A DNA stretch of 64,000 bases from a virus. The notes under the pieces were generated by a model. The model saw only the letters and a list, made by a program, of their open reading frames with translations. It searched no databases and was not told where the DNA came from. Position 1 is the first letter of the stretch. The number at the start of each line of letters is the position of its first letter. Below, in pieces: positions 1 to 7,903 of this stretch. The stretch is from IMG/VR virus record IMGVR_UViG_3300042197_001179, positions 1 to 64,000 of that record, one strand, 5' to 3'. The position numbers and the translations under genes are program-made.

Positions 1-29
1 AAAGCCGCAAGGTTTTTCAGGGTTTTTTA

Positions 30-90
30 TTTTTCCAAAATTGCGTGACAAGTTTTTCCAAAATTGCGTGACAAGTTTTTCCAAAAAATT
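30..90. repeat. 23-bp tandem direct repeat, about 2.5 copies
   Basis: Two perfect 23-bp units (30-52 and 53-75) begin TTTTTCCAAAATTGCG and end TGACAAG. A third, partial unit starts at 76 and decays after CCAAAA. They are head to tail in an AT-rich non-coding stretch at the extreme left of the window. Such iterons are typical of initiator or regulator binding sites, but no specific function can be assigned from sequence. Confidence 0.8.
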
Positions 91-377
91 GATTGTTGCG
101 TCTTGAAGCCTTGGCGTAAACGACCGAGAATTGCGTCTTGAGCACTCAGAAAGATTTGATTAAAAGCAAGCAAGACGCGAATAGGCAAGCTGCGAAGTGC
201 CAAGATTACATGATCAATATACGAGGAATTTGTCGAGGAATTTGACGATTTAGAAATCCACTTATTACAAATTAGTTGATTCTGGATTTCTGACAGAGAA
301 CTGGAATCGTAAGCTGTAAGTATGTAACTGCTTATTTGACAACAAGTTATAATTTTACCACTACTATATTTCTCTTA

Positions 378-415
<38 letters not shown>

Positions 416-486
416 ATAAGAATAGGAAATACCCCTATCTGTCAGTAAGTAGTAAGTCCGGCTGCCTATCCCGCGCCAACAAAAAA

Positions 487-518
487 GCCTACAATGCCCA
501 TTGCCGGGCATTGTAGGC
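487..518 (-). terminator. Rho-independent terminator of the nrdJ operon
   Basis: A perfect 13-bp stem (GCCTACAATGCCC with its complement) encloses a 6-base loop. Read leftward it is followed by a run of six T (481-486 on the complement). It lies about 95 bases past the nrdJ stop codon, so it should end the long leftward transcript. Confidence 0.85.
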
Positions 519-612
519 CATATGGGGCGTCCCGTCACCGTCAAAGGGTATCACCCTCACCCTCACCCGCAACGGCTCTCAATTGATCCTCCAAAATGTC
601 AAACTTTCGGAA

Positions 613-2673
613 TCAAATGGAGCAACTCTGACCCTCACACGCAGAGCCGTAGACATCATCATCTCTAACACCCGCGTAATTGACTTTTCTATACCCCTTC
701 AAGTAGTAATCCCACTTGGCAGGTGTAGCTTCTTGCCGGGGTATGAACGGGATTGTCTCATCAAGAAGCAACGGAGCGAAACTAAGAGCAGCGATTTTGA
801 ATCTATTATCCCAGATCAAGTTTGCAACATCGTCACCAGGATGCAAAGTGACAGTAGCGGAGACGTTATGTGTCAACGTGCCCCTAACAGTACCCGGTTT
901 AACCCAATTGTCGTACACTTCAAACACGATTTCAAGCATCTTGGCAGCTTTAAGAGTCTTAACATACTCGCCATCAGGAGCCTCAACACAGAACACAAGA
1001 CTCAAATCGCCATTTGGTTTGACATCAACCATGTGCGGATTCATCTCTGCAAATTTCCGTGCAGCAGCTTCATGCTTATTCGCAGTAATCCGCCTGAAAT
1101 ACCGCTTAGCATGGTGTGGATGGACACCACTACCAACACAACCTAACAACAGTGACGCTGTTCCAGACGGTTTAACCGTAGTGCACCTAGCTGCTTCTGC
1201 AGTGCCAAACAATCGTGCCCACTTCTGGTTGATCTCTACAACCCGTCGCGCTCCAGCGGTGTAGCTCTCCCGTAATCCGCGATTATCCATGATACCCGTC
1301 ATTGAGACGCCCAACAAGGCATCTCTTTGACAGATTCTGGGATCAATACCATACTTAAAGTCCGTGTAGCAAGCCTGCATAGTGCCAATCAATGCTGCTG
1401 CTTCACAAGCTTTAATATACTCACTAACATCGCCACACTTGGCCATGTTGATCTCAGTCAGATTACAGAATCCAAAGCCTGAAGTTTCGCCATACCGAGC
1501 GTCAAGACCGATTTCAGCACAGGGATTCGTACCATGCCACGGGTCATCAAGGAACACAAAGCCAGGCTCCCCATACCCTTCATTACTGATCTGCAATACA
1601 CGATCAAACACTTCCCTGCTGCCGTCACGACGTAACGCTACCGAGTTATTAGCTAACGCTCGTTGAGTGTTTTTGCCGTGATAATCAAACACAGACGGGT
1701 CTTTAGCGTACATCATCTCAGTATCATCAACCGAGAAAATACTGATCAGTGACGACCTGCGTACACCACCGGACAAGACGCTCTGAGCCAAGAAACAGAT
1801 GATATCGTGGCACTCAATAGGTTTCAGCTTCCTGTTCACACTCAAGATACCACGTATCCGCTCAAGAGCCTCTTTCAATGGGAGATGCCCCGGAGCTTTC
1901 CCACCAGACTTAATCACTGAACCTTCGGGACGTATTGCGGAGTAATCAAACTCCACATATTCCCCACGTGTAGCCGCCATCACCAATGCATCTACAGCCT
2001 CAGCCCAACCCTCAATACTGTCTTTAACCTTGTGATGCCGGACACGACTACCCTTCATCATTGGTGGCAACATTCTCACATGCACCCATTGAACACTGAA
2101 TCCTACGCCGCAACCACACAACAGTAGGTAGAATATCTCAGAGAAAACACGTGGACGATCAACAACCGTGTAGCTACAATTATAGTATCGAGCATCATTG
2201 CCGGTGCCAGCGTACTGCATCGTACGCATCGACGGCAGCACCCTCTTCTCCCGGACAAGATCAAACGCTTCGCGTATCACTCCCTTATACTGAGGCCAAC
2301 GATCCGTGTGCATCTTCTCAACACGTGCCACAGTCTCAGGATAGGTCTCTTTTCTACCGTCCACTGTACGGGCGTACTTGGCAACATGCACATAATCAGC
2401 TACAGCATCAGGATCAGCGTGACGTTCAGTGTTGTGGCTGTAGATAATATACTTTCTAGCCACATCCACATGTCCAGACGTCATTAAAGTGTTCTCAATG
2501 ATTGTCTGAATCTCTCGCGTGGTACGTACTTGTGACGCCGCACGAAGCACGTTGTGGACTACAGGCATGACATCCACGTGTATTCCTGCGGCATCAAAAG
2601 CCAACAGGATAGATGTCTTAATCTTTTGAATGTCAAACTCTTCAAACTTCCCGTTTTTCTTCTGAATTAACAT
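613..2673 (-). CDS. nrdJ: Adenosylcobalamin-dependent (class II) ribonucleotide reductase
   Basis: This protein reduces ribonucleotides to deoxyribonucleotides in the cytoplasm and so feeds phage DNA synthesis. The 686 residues start with an ATP-cone-like regulatory segment (about 1-90) and continue into the ten-stranded barrel. Visible motifs are YNCSY (Cys166), NPCAEI (383-388, with the radical Cys385 and Glu387), FCNLTEIN with Cys403, and a C-terminal redox pair (Cys679, Cys684). No small subunit (NrdB) and no NrdD/NrdG activase is present in the window, which fits the B12-dependent single-chain class. A strong AAGGAGG lies just before the ATG. It is the last gene of the leftward operon and overlaps the preceding small gene by 32 bases. 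The family call is firm; triphosphate versus diphosphate preference is not resolved. Confidence 0.93.
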   Translation of the reverse strand: MLIQKKNGKFEEFDIQKIKTSILLAFDAAGIHVDVMPVVHNVLRAASQVRTTREIQTIIENTLMTSGHVDVARKYIIYSHNTERHADPDAVADYVHVAKYARTVDGRKETYPETVARVEKMHTDRWPQYKGVIREAFDLVREKRVLPSMRTMQYAGTGNDARYYNCSYTVVDRPRVFSEIFYLLLCGCGVGFSVQWVHVRMLPPMMKGSRVRHHKVKDSIEGWAEAVDALVMAATRGEYVEFDYSAIRPEGSVIKSGGKAPGHLPLKEALERIRGILSVNRKLKPIECHDIICFLAQSVLSGGVRRSSLISIFSVDDTEMMYAKDPSVFDYHGKNTQRALANNSVALRRDGSREVFDRVLQISNEGYGEPGFVFLDDPWHGTNPCAEIGLDARYGETSGFGFCNLTEINMAKCGDVSEYIKACEAAALIGTMQACYTDFKYGIDPRICQRDALLGVSMTGIMDNRGLRESYTAGARRVVEINQKWARLFGTAEAARCTTVKPSGTASLLLGCVGSGVHPHHAKRYFRRITANKHEAAARKFAEMNPHMVDVKPNGDLSLVFCVEAPDGEYVKTLKAAKMLEIVFEVYDNWVKPGTVRGTLTHNVSATVTLHPGDDVANLIWDNRFKIAALSFAPLLLDETIPFIPRQEATPAKWDYYLKGYRKVNYAGVRDDDVYGSACEGQSCSI

Positions 2674-2824
2674 TAGCAGCCTCCTTGTTGTAGTGGTTTT
2701 CGGACTCTACGGCAGCTTCAATCTTAACTTTATCCCAGAAATACTTCTGACAAATTTCCCGTATCCGGGCAACCGTCACATAGGGATACCTAACAGCCAA
2801 ATCTACGACAAGATTATTTGACAT
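2642..2824 (-). CDS. Hypothetical 60-residue protein
   Basis: This short acidic protein has a helical N-terminal half (about 5-42) and a charged tail. I do not recognise a family. An AGGA site precedes the ATG. The gene overlaps the end of the ATPase-like gene upstream by 11 bases and the start of nrdJ by 32, so it is translationally coupled to both. The nrdJ ribosome site lies inside it. Confidence 0.6.
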   Translation of the reverse strand: MSNNLVVDLAVRYPYVTVARIREICQKYFWDKVKIEAAVESENHYNKEAANVNSEEKREV

Positions 2825-4022
2825 CTTTATCCTTTCTATACCTGATGAGGAGTTCTGTCATTGCACAATTCTCAACGTAATGCGTTTGGTACTTATGCAT
2901 CAAAACAGCTTTAAGTTTAGTGATATCGACAACAGGCACAGGCAGAAGATACACTCCTTTGTGGTATATGACCTCCTTACCAAGGTACATATAAGCTTTT
3001 GGACACGCAAGATGATTGCCAAAAATGCCCCAAAACTCTCCTAAATCTACCGCATCCATAACATTATAATCTGATCGCCACAACTCGTCGCTTGTTGGAA
3101 CGCCGCACCGTCTAAGATACTCAAACACACCTTTAGGTACGATGACTGGTGTACCATTGTTCGCGTATTTCTCGTTGAATTTAACAGAGTCGGGGAAAGC
3201 AAAACTGTCAAGACCGTACAATTTTATCCAAAGATCTTTCCACAGTTTAGGGTGCTTCGGGTTAAGGTGCCAATCAAAAGAGTACTCAAACGCCTCTCCA
3301 GTATCCATATTCCTGAGCAACCGGACAATAATTTCTTCATCTGTGCAATGATTAATCCTGTCTGCTACGCCAAGTTGCACTTGGTACAGGTCCACACTGC
3401 GGGATTCTGTGAGTTTGATGTTCTCAAGTTGGTAATTGTACAGGCTCGATGGACCAAATTCGGCCACCCAAACACCTTTGTGGTAGATTTGTACGTTACC
3501 ACCTAAGCGATTTTTGGGCATGATGCTTTCTTGCGGTGTATTATTGAGCATTAAGAGCTTCAAAGGTACGTCGCTGTAGGCGTTGAGAAGCTCAAAATCT
3601 GCTTCAATGAACACTCGCGTCGCACCGGGAACACCCTTAATCTTGTCAGTAAGGTCAAAATAGTGTCCACCTGCATCAATAGCGTTACAAAATACCTCAC
3701 GCAGGATTTGCCACTCGGTACCCCAATCATGTTTTCCAAAATCTGGACTTAAGCCAAGACCGTACCACGTTTCCGCAGCGTAGACTCCCGCCGCTTTAGA
3801 CATTTTGAAGTGCATTTCAGCAGGTTCTCCACGTACAGAGAACTCGATTCTGCAATCTCCGCTATAGATGACAATTTCCAGCTTCCTGCGGAGACACAAA
3901 CAGATCGCCTCTTTCAATCCTGTGCCGAATTTGCCGATCTGATCACTGGTTTTAGTGCTGTGTCCGAGTAGTCGAATGCCGTACAAGGGGATTTCACTTG
4001 CATTTTGAATCATTACGTACAT
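2814..4022 (-). CDS. GHKL-type ATPase-like phage protein
   Basis: The 402-residue protein carries a glycine-rich IGKFGTGLKEAI segment (about 29-40). This resembles the G2 ATP-lid motif of GHKL ATPases (HSP90, MutL, MORC). Residues about 106-117 (LREVFCNAIDAGG) resemble the N-box helix that supplies the Mg-binding Glu/Asn. In canonical GHKL proteins the N-box comes before the glycine loop; here it comes after, suggesting a circular permutation. I recall the FGTGLK and REL-x-SN-x-DEGG pattern from a widespread uncharacterised phage family. The rest (about 130-402) shows nothing I recognise. A good AAGGA site precedes the ATG at 4022. ATP binding is inferred and the function is unknown. Confidence 0.65.
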   Translation of the reverse strand: MYVMIQNASEIPLYGIRLLGHSTKTSDQIGKFGTGLKEAICLCLRRKLEIVIYSGDCRIEFSVRGEPAEMHFKMSKAAGVYAAETWYGLGLSPDFGKHDWGTEWQILREVFCNAIDAGGHYFDLTDKIKGVPGATRVFIEADFELLNAYSDVPLKLLMLNNTPQESIMPKNRLGGNVQIYHKGVWVAEFGPSSLYNYQLENIKLTESRSVDLYQVQLGVADRINHCTDEEIIVRLLRNMDTGEAFEYSFDWHLNPKHPKLWKDLWIKLYGLDSFAFPDSVKFNEKYANNGTPVIVPKGVFEYLRRCGVPTSDELWRSDYNVMDAVDLGEFWGIFGNHLACPKAYMYLGKEVIYHKGVYLLPVPVVDITKLKAVLMHKYQTHYVENCAMTELLIRYRKDKDVK

Positions 4023-4335
4023 TAGTTATTTCCTTAATATAGTCAGCGAGGTCTTTGCTGCTGGTGATTTTGCGACGCTTGTACTTGTAACCACAGTTGC
4101 CGTGCTCATTCTCGTAGAAGAACCAGTTGAGTAGCTCAGCGTCAACGCCTAAGATATTGGCACACTCTGTTACAAGATTATCTACAAGATTGTAGATATC
4201 TTGCACCAACCCCGAGTCCACATCGAAGCCGCAGTAACTCCTTTCCAGCTTGGCTTCAATGGCATCGACACGACGGACAGCTTCTGAACACGCGTCAATT
4301 AATTTTTGAATGTTAATAGGTGTAGCTCCTGACAT
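3994..4335 (-). CDS. Hypothetical protein
   Basis: A soluble 113-residue protein with predicted helices and a basic stretch (YKYKRRK) near residue 88. I do not recognise a family. The ATG at 4335 is preferred over a TTG at 4374, although neither has a clear Shine-Dalgarno site. The gene overlaps the glycosyltransferase upstream by 23 bases and the ATPase-like gene downstream by 29, so translation is probably coupled. Confidence 0.6.
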   Translation of the reverse strand: MSGATPINIQKLIDACSEAVRRVDAIEAKLERSYCGFDVDSGLVQDIYNLVDNLVTECANILGVDAELLNWFFYENEHGNCGYKYKRRKITSSKDLADYIKEITNVRNDSKCK

Positions 4336-5038
4336 GTTGGCCGATGTTTTTGTATTTTTCCACGTCGTCACCAATAATCTTTTTCAATTGAGAGTAGTCA
4401 ATATCGCGTCGGTATCTACCTCCTACTAAGGTATGTGTTTTAGTCACGCCAATACGTCCGGGCATACCCTTCATGCCCACATGCCATTTCATGTTTTTAG
4501 CATGTATCATCACGCCGGGATGTTTCCACAGTAGTCCATCAACGTATGGAGTATTCTCTTTGATGGCTTGATTAACACAATCCACAAATGTGGGGTACAT
4601 TGATGGGTCAATCACAGTGCTAGCCAAAGGACTCACCTGTTCATTGGTTTGATGCCATATGCTAGGTTGTGCCAAATAGTAGTACGGTGAGTGGGCCAAT
4701 CCTACAAGAGGAAGATGGAATCCATACATCACATCGAGATAACGGTAATGGTACCAATCATCATCCTCAATCACTGCTAGGCGATTAAAGGTTATGTTAT
4801 GTTCAGCAATATACTCCACAGCAGCTAAAAGATTGTGTGGTAGGGTATGTACCCCTTCAGGCTCAACACGCTTCCGTGAAACAACGGTATCGTGCCAAGG
4901 TATGGGGACAGTACCATCATTCACCAATATCGATTTAACTGTTCCTCTGAAAGTTTGACGTAGAATATAGCGTTGACACAGTTCGCAAGCATATGGGCGG
5001 TCACCTGTCGGAGTGATCAATACGTAGTCATAGTGCAT
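4313..5038 (-). CDS. Glycosyltransferase-like protein (GT-A fold)
   Basis: The 241-residue protein begins like a family 2 nucleotide-sugar transferase: a strand VLITPTGDRP (6-15), then LVNDG (38-42), then an acidic EDDDWY motif (91-96) in the place of the metal-binding DxD. Phages use such enzymes to glucosylate modified DNA bases or to modify surface structures. No hydroxymethylase or other base-modifying enzyme is visible here, so the acceptor is unknown. The gene has a perfect AGGAGG site and lies just downstream of a UUAACG-loop hairpin (5055-5078). Confidence 0.65.
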   Translation of the reverse strand: MHYDYVLITPTGDRPYACELCQRYILRQTFRGTVKSILVNDGTVPIPWHDTVVSRKRVEPEGVHTLPHNLLAAVEYIAEHNITFNRLAVIEDDDWYHYRYLDVMYGFHLPLVGLAHSPYYYLAQPSIWHQTNEQVSPLASTVIDPSMYPTFVDCVNQAIKENTPYVDGLLWKHPGVMIHAKNMKWHVGMKGMPGRIGVTKTHTLVGGRYRRDIDYSQLKKIIGDDVEKYKNIGQHVRSYTY

Positions 5039-5054
5039 ATAGCCTCCTAATACA

Positions 5055-5078
5055 GCACACGTCCGTTAAGACGTGTGC
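5055..5078 (-). other. RNA hairpin with UUAACG loop upstream of a ribosome site
   Basis: A 9-bp perfect stem (GCACACGTC/GACGTGTGC) closes a six-base loop that reads TTAACG on the transcribed strand. No T tract follows. Instead the AGGAGG of the glycosyltransferase gene begins about 6 bases downstream. Hairpins at 14722-14751 and 30156-30185 share the loop and the placement. It may be an RNA processing or stability element, or a weak terminator. Confidence 0.7.
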
Positions 5079-5084
5079 CGTTAC

Positions 5085-5285
5085 TCAGATTTCTTCGAAT
5101 CCGATGCGGTAATCTTCATCAGTCCCGAATCCGGCGGACGCTAACGCGTCAGAGTCGTCCTCGTCAGAGTCGTCCTCGTCCTCGTCCTCGTCAGAGTCCT
5201 CGTCCTCGTCCTCGTCAAAGAAGTCATCATCCTCGAAGTCATCATCATTGAGTTCATCATCAAGATCGTCAATCAAGTCTGACAT
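5085..5285 (-). CDS. Extremely acidic 66-residue protein
   Basis: By my count 38 of 66 residues are Asp or Glu and only one is basic (Arg60). The acidic run covers residues 3-46. It is encoded by repeated GAC/GAG codons, visible as GTCCTC repeats in the given strand. An AAGGA site precedes the ATG at 5285, which starts just after the stop of the nuclease gene. Such composition occurs in DNA-mimic anti-restriction proteins, histone- or DNA-binding-protein decoys and acidic tails. No fold can be claimed. It is probably unstructured. Confidence 0.7.
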   Translation of the reverse strand: MSDLIDDLDDELNDDDFEDDDFFDEDEDEDSDEDEDEDDSDEDDSDALASAGFGTDEDYRIGFEEI

Positions 5286-5287
5286 GG

Positions 5288-6265
5288 TTATTTCCTTGTG
5301 GTGGCTTGGAACCACTTGTCGTTAGGGGACTCGGCACTGAACGCTTTAAACTGGTCATCTAATGTCCTACAACGGGCATCAGATTCTTCCAACGTTAGGT
5401 TGTTGAAGATGTGCCCAATCAAAACTGAGCCATCTTCTTGAATATTTGGCTTAACAATAGTCCACATGTACCTCAGTTTTTCATATAAAGCCTCCTGAAA
5501 AGTTTCCGATATCCTGTACCGGTGTGACGCAACACGTAATCCTTTAGAGCCTTTGACAATCTGCTCGATGCCGCAACAGAATTTTGAGCCAACAGGTTGA
5601 CCAAGCGTCCAACCGTACATGGTCAACTGTGTCGCCCACTCAGAATCCACATCTTCCAGTGTGGTAGCGACATTGATCATCAAACCTTCTACGTTATGTG
5701 GGTGACAATCTTTATGTGATGTGCGCTTTAGGTCGTCACGACAGACAAGATACCCGGGTTTAGGACTTGTCGGACTGACAGAACAATACCCATTCACCTT
5801 CCAGTCTAAGACAACGGGTAGTCCGCTCTTAGTCGTGTAGTATACGTCAGGTTTGCCTAGAAGGGGAACGCCTTCAAGATTCGTGGTGTGTGTGACATTT
5901 TTCTCCACAGTCAGTTCAAACCGTGGGTCACTGCCTGCTTGTGAGAGTTCAACCATTAAGTCTGCCAAAGCACCACAAGAAACATAGTAATCATATACGA
6001 TTTTACCATGTTCTCGTGCCCAATCACGGTTCTGTGGCTCAACTTGCTGTTCAAAGATTGTCTCGAAGTCGAAGCCGTTACCAAGCAATCGCTTAGTCAG
6101 CTCCGTTTTAACGTATGCATCGAACGCAGAACCAATTGACATGGGGCGTGTCTGCGGAATCTTTGGCGGACGTGTCACTGCAAGGTATTTGAGGTAGTAC
6201 TCCTCTCGATCTTTGTAGAATTGCTGTAATGCTGTAGGACTAATGTACTCAATTTTGCGAGGCAT
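5288..6265 (-). CDS. PD-(D/E)XK (RecB/Cas4-like) nuclease
   Basis: The 325-residue protein has the restriction-endonuclease-like core: GKPDVYY (about 137-143) followed by PVVLDWKVN (about 150-158). This gives the Asp...Asp-x-Lys metal site of the RecB/Cas4/exonuclease group. An N-terminal segment SPTALQQFYKDREEYYLKYL is typical of the family. No clear iron-sulphur cysteine cluster is seen. Phage members act in recombination or DNA end processing. The ATG at 6265 (MPRK) is chosen because GAAAGGGTG sits just upstream; a GTG two codons earlier is less likely. Confidence 0.82.
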   Translation of the reverse strand: MPRKIEYISPTALQQFYKDREEYYLKYLAVTRPPKIPQTRPMSIGSAFDAYVKTELTKRLLGNGFDFETIFEQQVEPQNRDWAREHGKIVYDYYVSCGALADLMVELSQAGSDPRFELTVEKNVTHTTNLEGVPLLGKPDVYYTTKSGLPVVLDWKVNGYCSVSPTSPKPGYLVCRDDLKRTSHKDCHPHNVEGLMINVATTLEDVDSEWATQLTMYGWTLGQPVGSKFCCGIEQIVKGSKGLRVASHRYRISETFQEALYEKLRYMWTIVKPNIQEDGSVLIGHIFNNLTLEESDARCRTLDDQFKAFSAESPNDKWFQATTRK

Positions 6266-6275
6266 GAACACCCTT

Positions 6276-6413
6276 TCAAGGGAAAAGTTCCTGAATGATC
6301 TTCCATTTCAATGCGTTTAAGGCTTCTTTAGCTGTTTTCTTATTTTTAACAGCCTCAGCCTCCGCATCATCAAACAATTTGACAAGCTCCAATATTGTTA
6401 GGGTTCTTTTCAT
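6276..6413 (-). CDS. Small hypothetical protein, 45 residues
   Basis: A short helical Lys/Ala/Glu-rich protein starting MKRTLTILEL and ending IIQELFP. Its ATG overlaps the TGA of the zinc-ribbon gene upstream (ATGA), and it fills the otherwise empty gap before the nuclease gene. This placement argues that it is translated by coupling. No independent Shine-Dalgarno site is seen and no family is recognised. Confidence 0.6.
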   Translation of the reverse strand: MKRTLTILELVKLFDDAEAEAVKNKKTAKEALNALKWKIIQELFP

Positions 6414-6592
6414 GTTAGTTCAATTTGCCCCATCATTAAGAGTTCTTCCAAACCATAGACTTCACGTGCACCACACTCATCGCAAACATAATTACGTGCG
6501 TCAGGTTCAACACCATTAGCAACAGCTCCACACGCATCACAACGCCCGCTGTCGCCTTCGTACAATTCTTCTTCACTGCACTTGTGAATCAT
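6410..6592 (-). CDS. Zinc-ribbon protein
   Basis: The 60-residue protein has two CxxC knuckles, CDAC (18-21) and CDEC (37-40), spaced like a small zinc ribbon. Such proteins bind nucleic acids or act as adaptors. The specific role is unknown. Its stop overlaps the start of the 45-residue gene (ATGA) and its start overlaps the membrane-protein gene upstream. Confidence 0.7.
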   Translation of the reverse strand: MIHKCSEEELYEGDSGRCDACGAVANGVEPDARNYVCDECGAREVYGLEELLMMGQIELT

Positions 6593-6827
6593 TTTGGTAC
6601 GCTTTAATAGTTTGTTGGGGTGCTAGAGAGATTTTTAAGTGTGCGTATGCGGAAAACGCGATCAACATGACAGAAAGTACGGTGAAGAACGCTATAAGGA
6701 CGTGGCATATTTCTCTATCCTTACGCACGGAATAGATTAACACTGCGCCTGAAAAAATGGACAGCACACCAAGAAACAAAGGTATGCACGCATTAAGTCG
6801 AGCGATTGCAAGCAGCTCACTCTCCAT
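6573..6827 (-). CDS. Small two-helix membrane protein
   Basis: An 84-residue protein with two hydrophobic spans: LFLGVLSIFSGAVLIYSV (about 17-34) and VLIAFFTVLSVMLIAFSAYA (about 44-63). They are joined by a short charged turn (RKDRE). It probably inserts in the host inner membrane. The ATG at 6827 was chosen because upstream codons overlap the preceding gene deeply. The hairpin topology would suit a holin or a superinfection-exclusion protein, but nothing confirms either. Confidence 0.6.
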   Translation of the reverse strand: MESELLAIARLNACIPLFLGVLSIFSGAVLIYSVRKDREICHVLIAFFTVLSVMLIAFSAYAHLKISLAPQQTIKAYQNDSQVQ

Positions 6828-7374
6828 GTTTTTTCGCAGCCTCGTAAGTGGTGTAGAAAAGTGTTGGACCTTCAGTTCTAGACGGTTGCCACTTACCATT
6901 TTTGTAGATCAGATGGTCTTGTAGGACTTCACCATCCGTATCAACAAAGTACACAGTGTCTTTGAACGGGATGATCCGTCTGAATGAATCTACGTAGGTT
7001 GGCAAGTGCTCCGACAATTCTTTGATGCGATTCAATCCATCAATTACTTTTTTAATTTCTTGAATCGCCTCGGCGTGAGTTTCAAAGAATGTTTGTCGCA
7101 CACAATTCTCAACGTCCGGAACCCACCGCTTGAGAAGGTGGCACCAGCTTAAGTGTGTCTCCACAATTTCAAGCTGCTCAGAGGTTGATTGACAAATCAC
7201 CCAAACAGGGTCTTTTCCCGGAATAATTGTTTTACCGTTGCTGTAAGCTGGCAATTGATCAAGTGCTCGAATATCTTCACCGATGCTGAGCACGACACTT
7301 TTAAGGTATTGTGGTCCCATTTTGTTAGAAGATTCAATTTTAAGACCATTAATAGTTTCATGGAGATTGAACAT
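6817..7374 (-). CDS. LPVY-DTG family protein with two divergent repeats
   Basis: This soluble protein holds two divergent copies of a domain found in three other genes here (9709-10119, 10817-11224, 12667-12999). The first copy has LPAYSNGKTIIPGKDPVWV and the second LPTYVDSFRRIIPFKDTVYFV, each followed by a Trp-rich stretch and an EAA helix near the end. I do not recognise a named family. Start codons at 7374, 7386 (ATG) or 7404 (GTG) are possible; 7374 has the best, though weak, ribosome site. It overlaps the membrane-protein genes on both sides. Confidence 0.65.
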   Translation of the reverse strand: MFNLHETINGLKIESSNKMGPQYLKSVVLSIGEDIRALDQLPAYSNGKTIIPGKDPVWVICQSTSEQLEIVETHLSWCHLLKRWVPDVENCVRQTFFETHAEAIQEIKKVIDGLNRIKELSEHLPTYVDSFRRIIPFKDTVYFVDTDGEVLQDHLIYKNGKWQPSRTEGPTLFYTTYEAAKKHGE

Positions 7375-7558
7375 AAGGGTTCCCATATTTGAAAGATGTT
7401 TCACCTGTACCGGGGTCAGTAACGTACTGCCCTACTTTAGCGTCAAAAGCTTTTTGCCGTTCTAACGCGACACCCATGTGGTAAGTCCAGATTGCGACAC
7501 CGGCAATAAGCGTCACGATAATAAAAAAGATAAAACCTGCTAAAGGTCCATCACTCAT
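7358..7558 (-). CDS. Single-pass membrane protein
   Basis: The 66-residue protein has one strong transmembrane segment (about residues 5-28), then a charged soluble tail ending in a Gly/Pro/Tyr-rich stretch. The ATG at 7558 overlaps the TGA of the gene upstream (ATGA), indicating translational coupling. Function unknown. Confidence 0.6.
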   Translation of the reverse strand: MSDGPLAGFIFFIIVTLIAGVAIWTYHMGVALERQKAFDAKVGQYVTDPGTGETSFKYGNPYVQSP

Positions 7559-7755
7559 GATTGCGTCTCTAACCAAATTGGGGCTGTGACAGATTCATTA
7601 ATCTTTTCTCGTGTACGTGTATCGTACTCATAAAAATTTCCTTCTTCAAACGCGAAGATTCGCATTACCCCATCGGCCAAAGCTTCAAACTCTTCTTGCA
7701 CAGGGGCACGTTGTGTCCACCAGATTCGCCCATCTTCAAAAAGATACATGTGCAT
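7555..7755 (-). CDS. Hypothetical protein, 66 residues
   Basis: A small acidic, aromatic-rich protein beginning MHMYLFEDGRIWW. A perfect GGAGGT lies 8 bases before its ATG at 7755. No family is recognised. It is coupled by an ATGA overlap to the membrane protein downstream. Confidence 0.65.
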   Translation of the reverse strand: MHMYLFEDGRIWWTQRAPVQEEFEALADGVMRIFAFEEGNFYEYDTRTREKINESVTAPIWLETQS

Positions 7756-7903
7756 ATCTTACCTCCGTTGTTGTAGTAGTAGGTATTTCGGTGTAGTAGC
7801 TATACCCGCACACTACTATACGTTCTTGTGAATAATCCTCTAATACTTCAATTTCCGTCACGGAGCTTTTTGTGGTAGTCGTAACCTTTGCACCATTCAG
7901 CAT
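7736..7903 (-). CDS. Possible small protein in the gap before 7755
   Basis: A Thr-rich frame of about 55 residues fills the gap between two well-supported genes. The ATG at 7903 has GAGGAGG about 12 bases upstream; an in-frame ATG also exists at 7924. It overlaps the RMF-like gene by 56 bases and contains the GGAGGT of the next gene. Composition is poor (runs of Thr), so this is a weak call. Confidence 0.35.
   Translation of the reverse strand: MLNGAKVTTTTKSSVTEIEVLEDYSQERIVVCGYSYYTEIPTTTTTEVRYAHVSF

Noticed and set aside
334-356. TTGACA...TATAAT pair as a promoter
   Set aside because: The hexamers are only six bases apart, which cannot work as a sigma70 promoter, and no rightward gene follows.
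583-1264. Long rightward reading frames antisense to nrdJ
   Set aside because: They lie fully inside a conserved gene on the other strand, have no ribosome site and resemble no protein. They are frame shadows.
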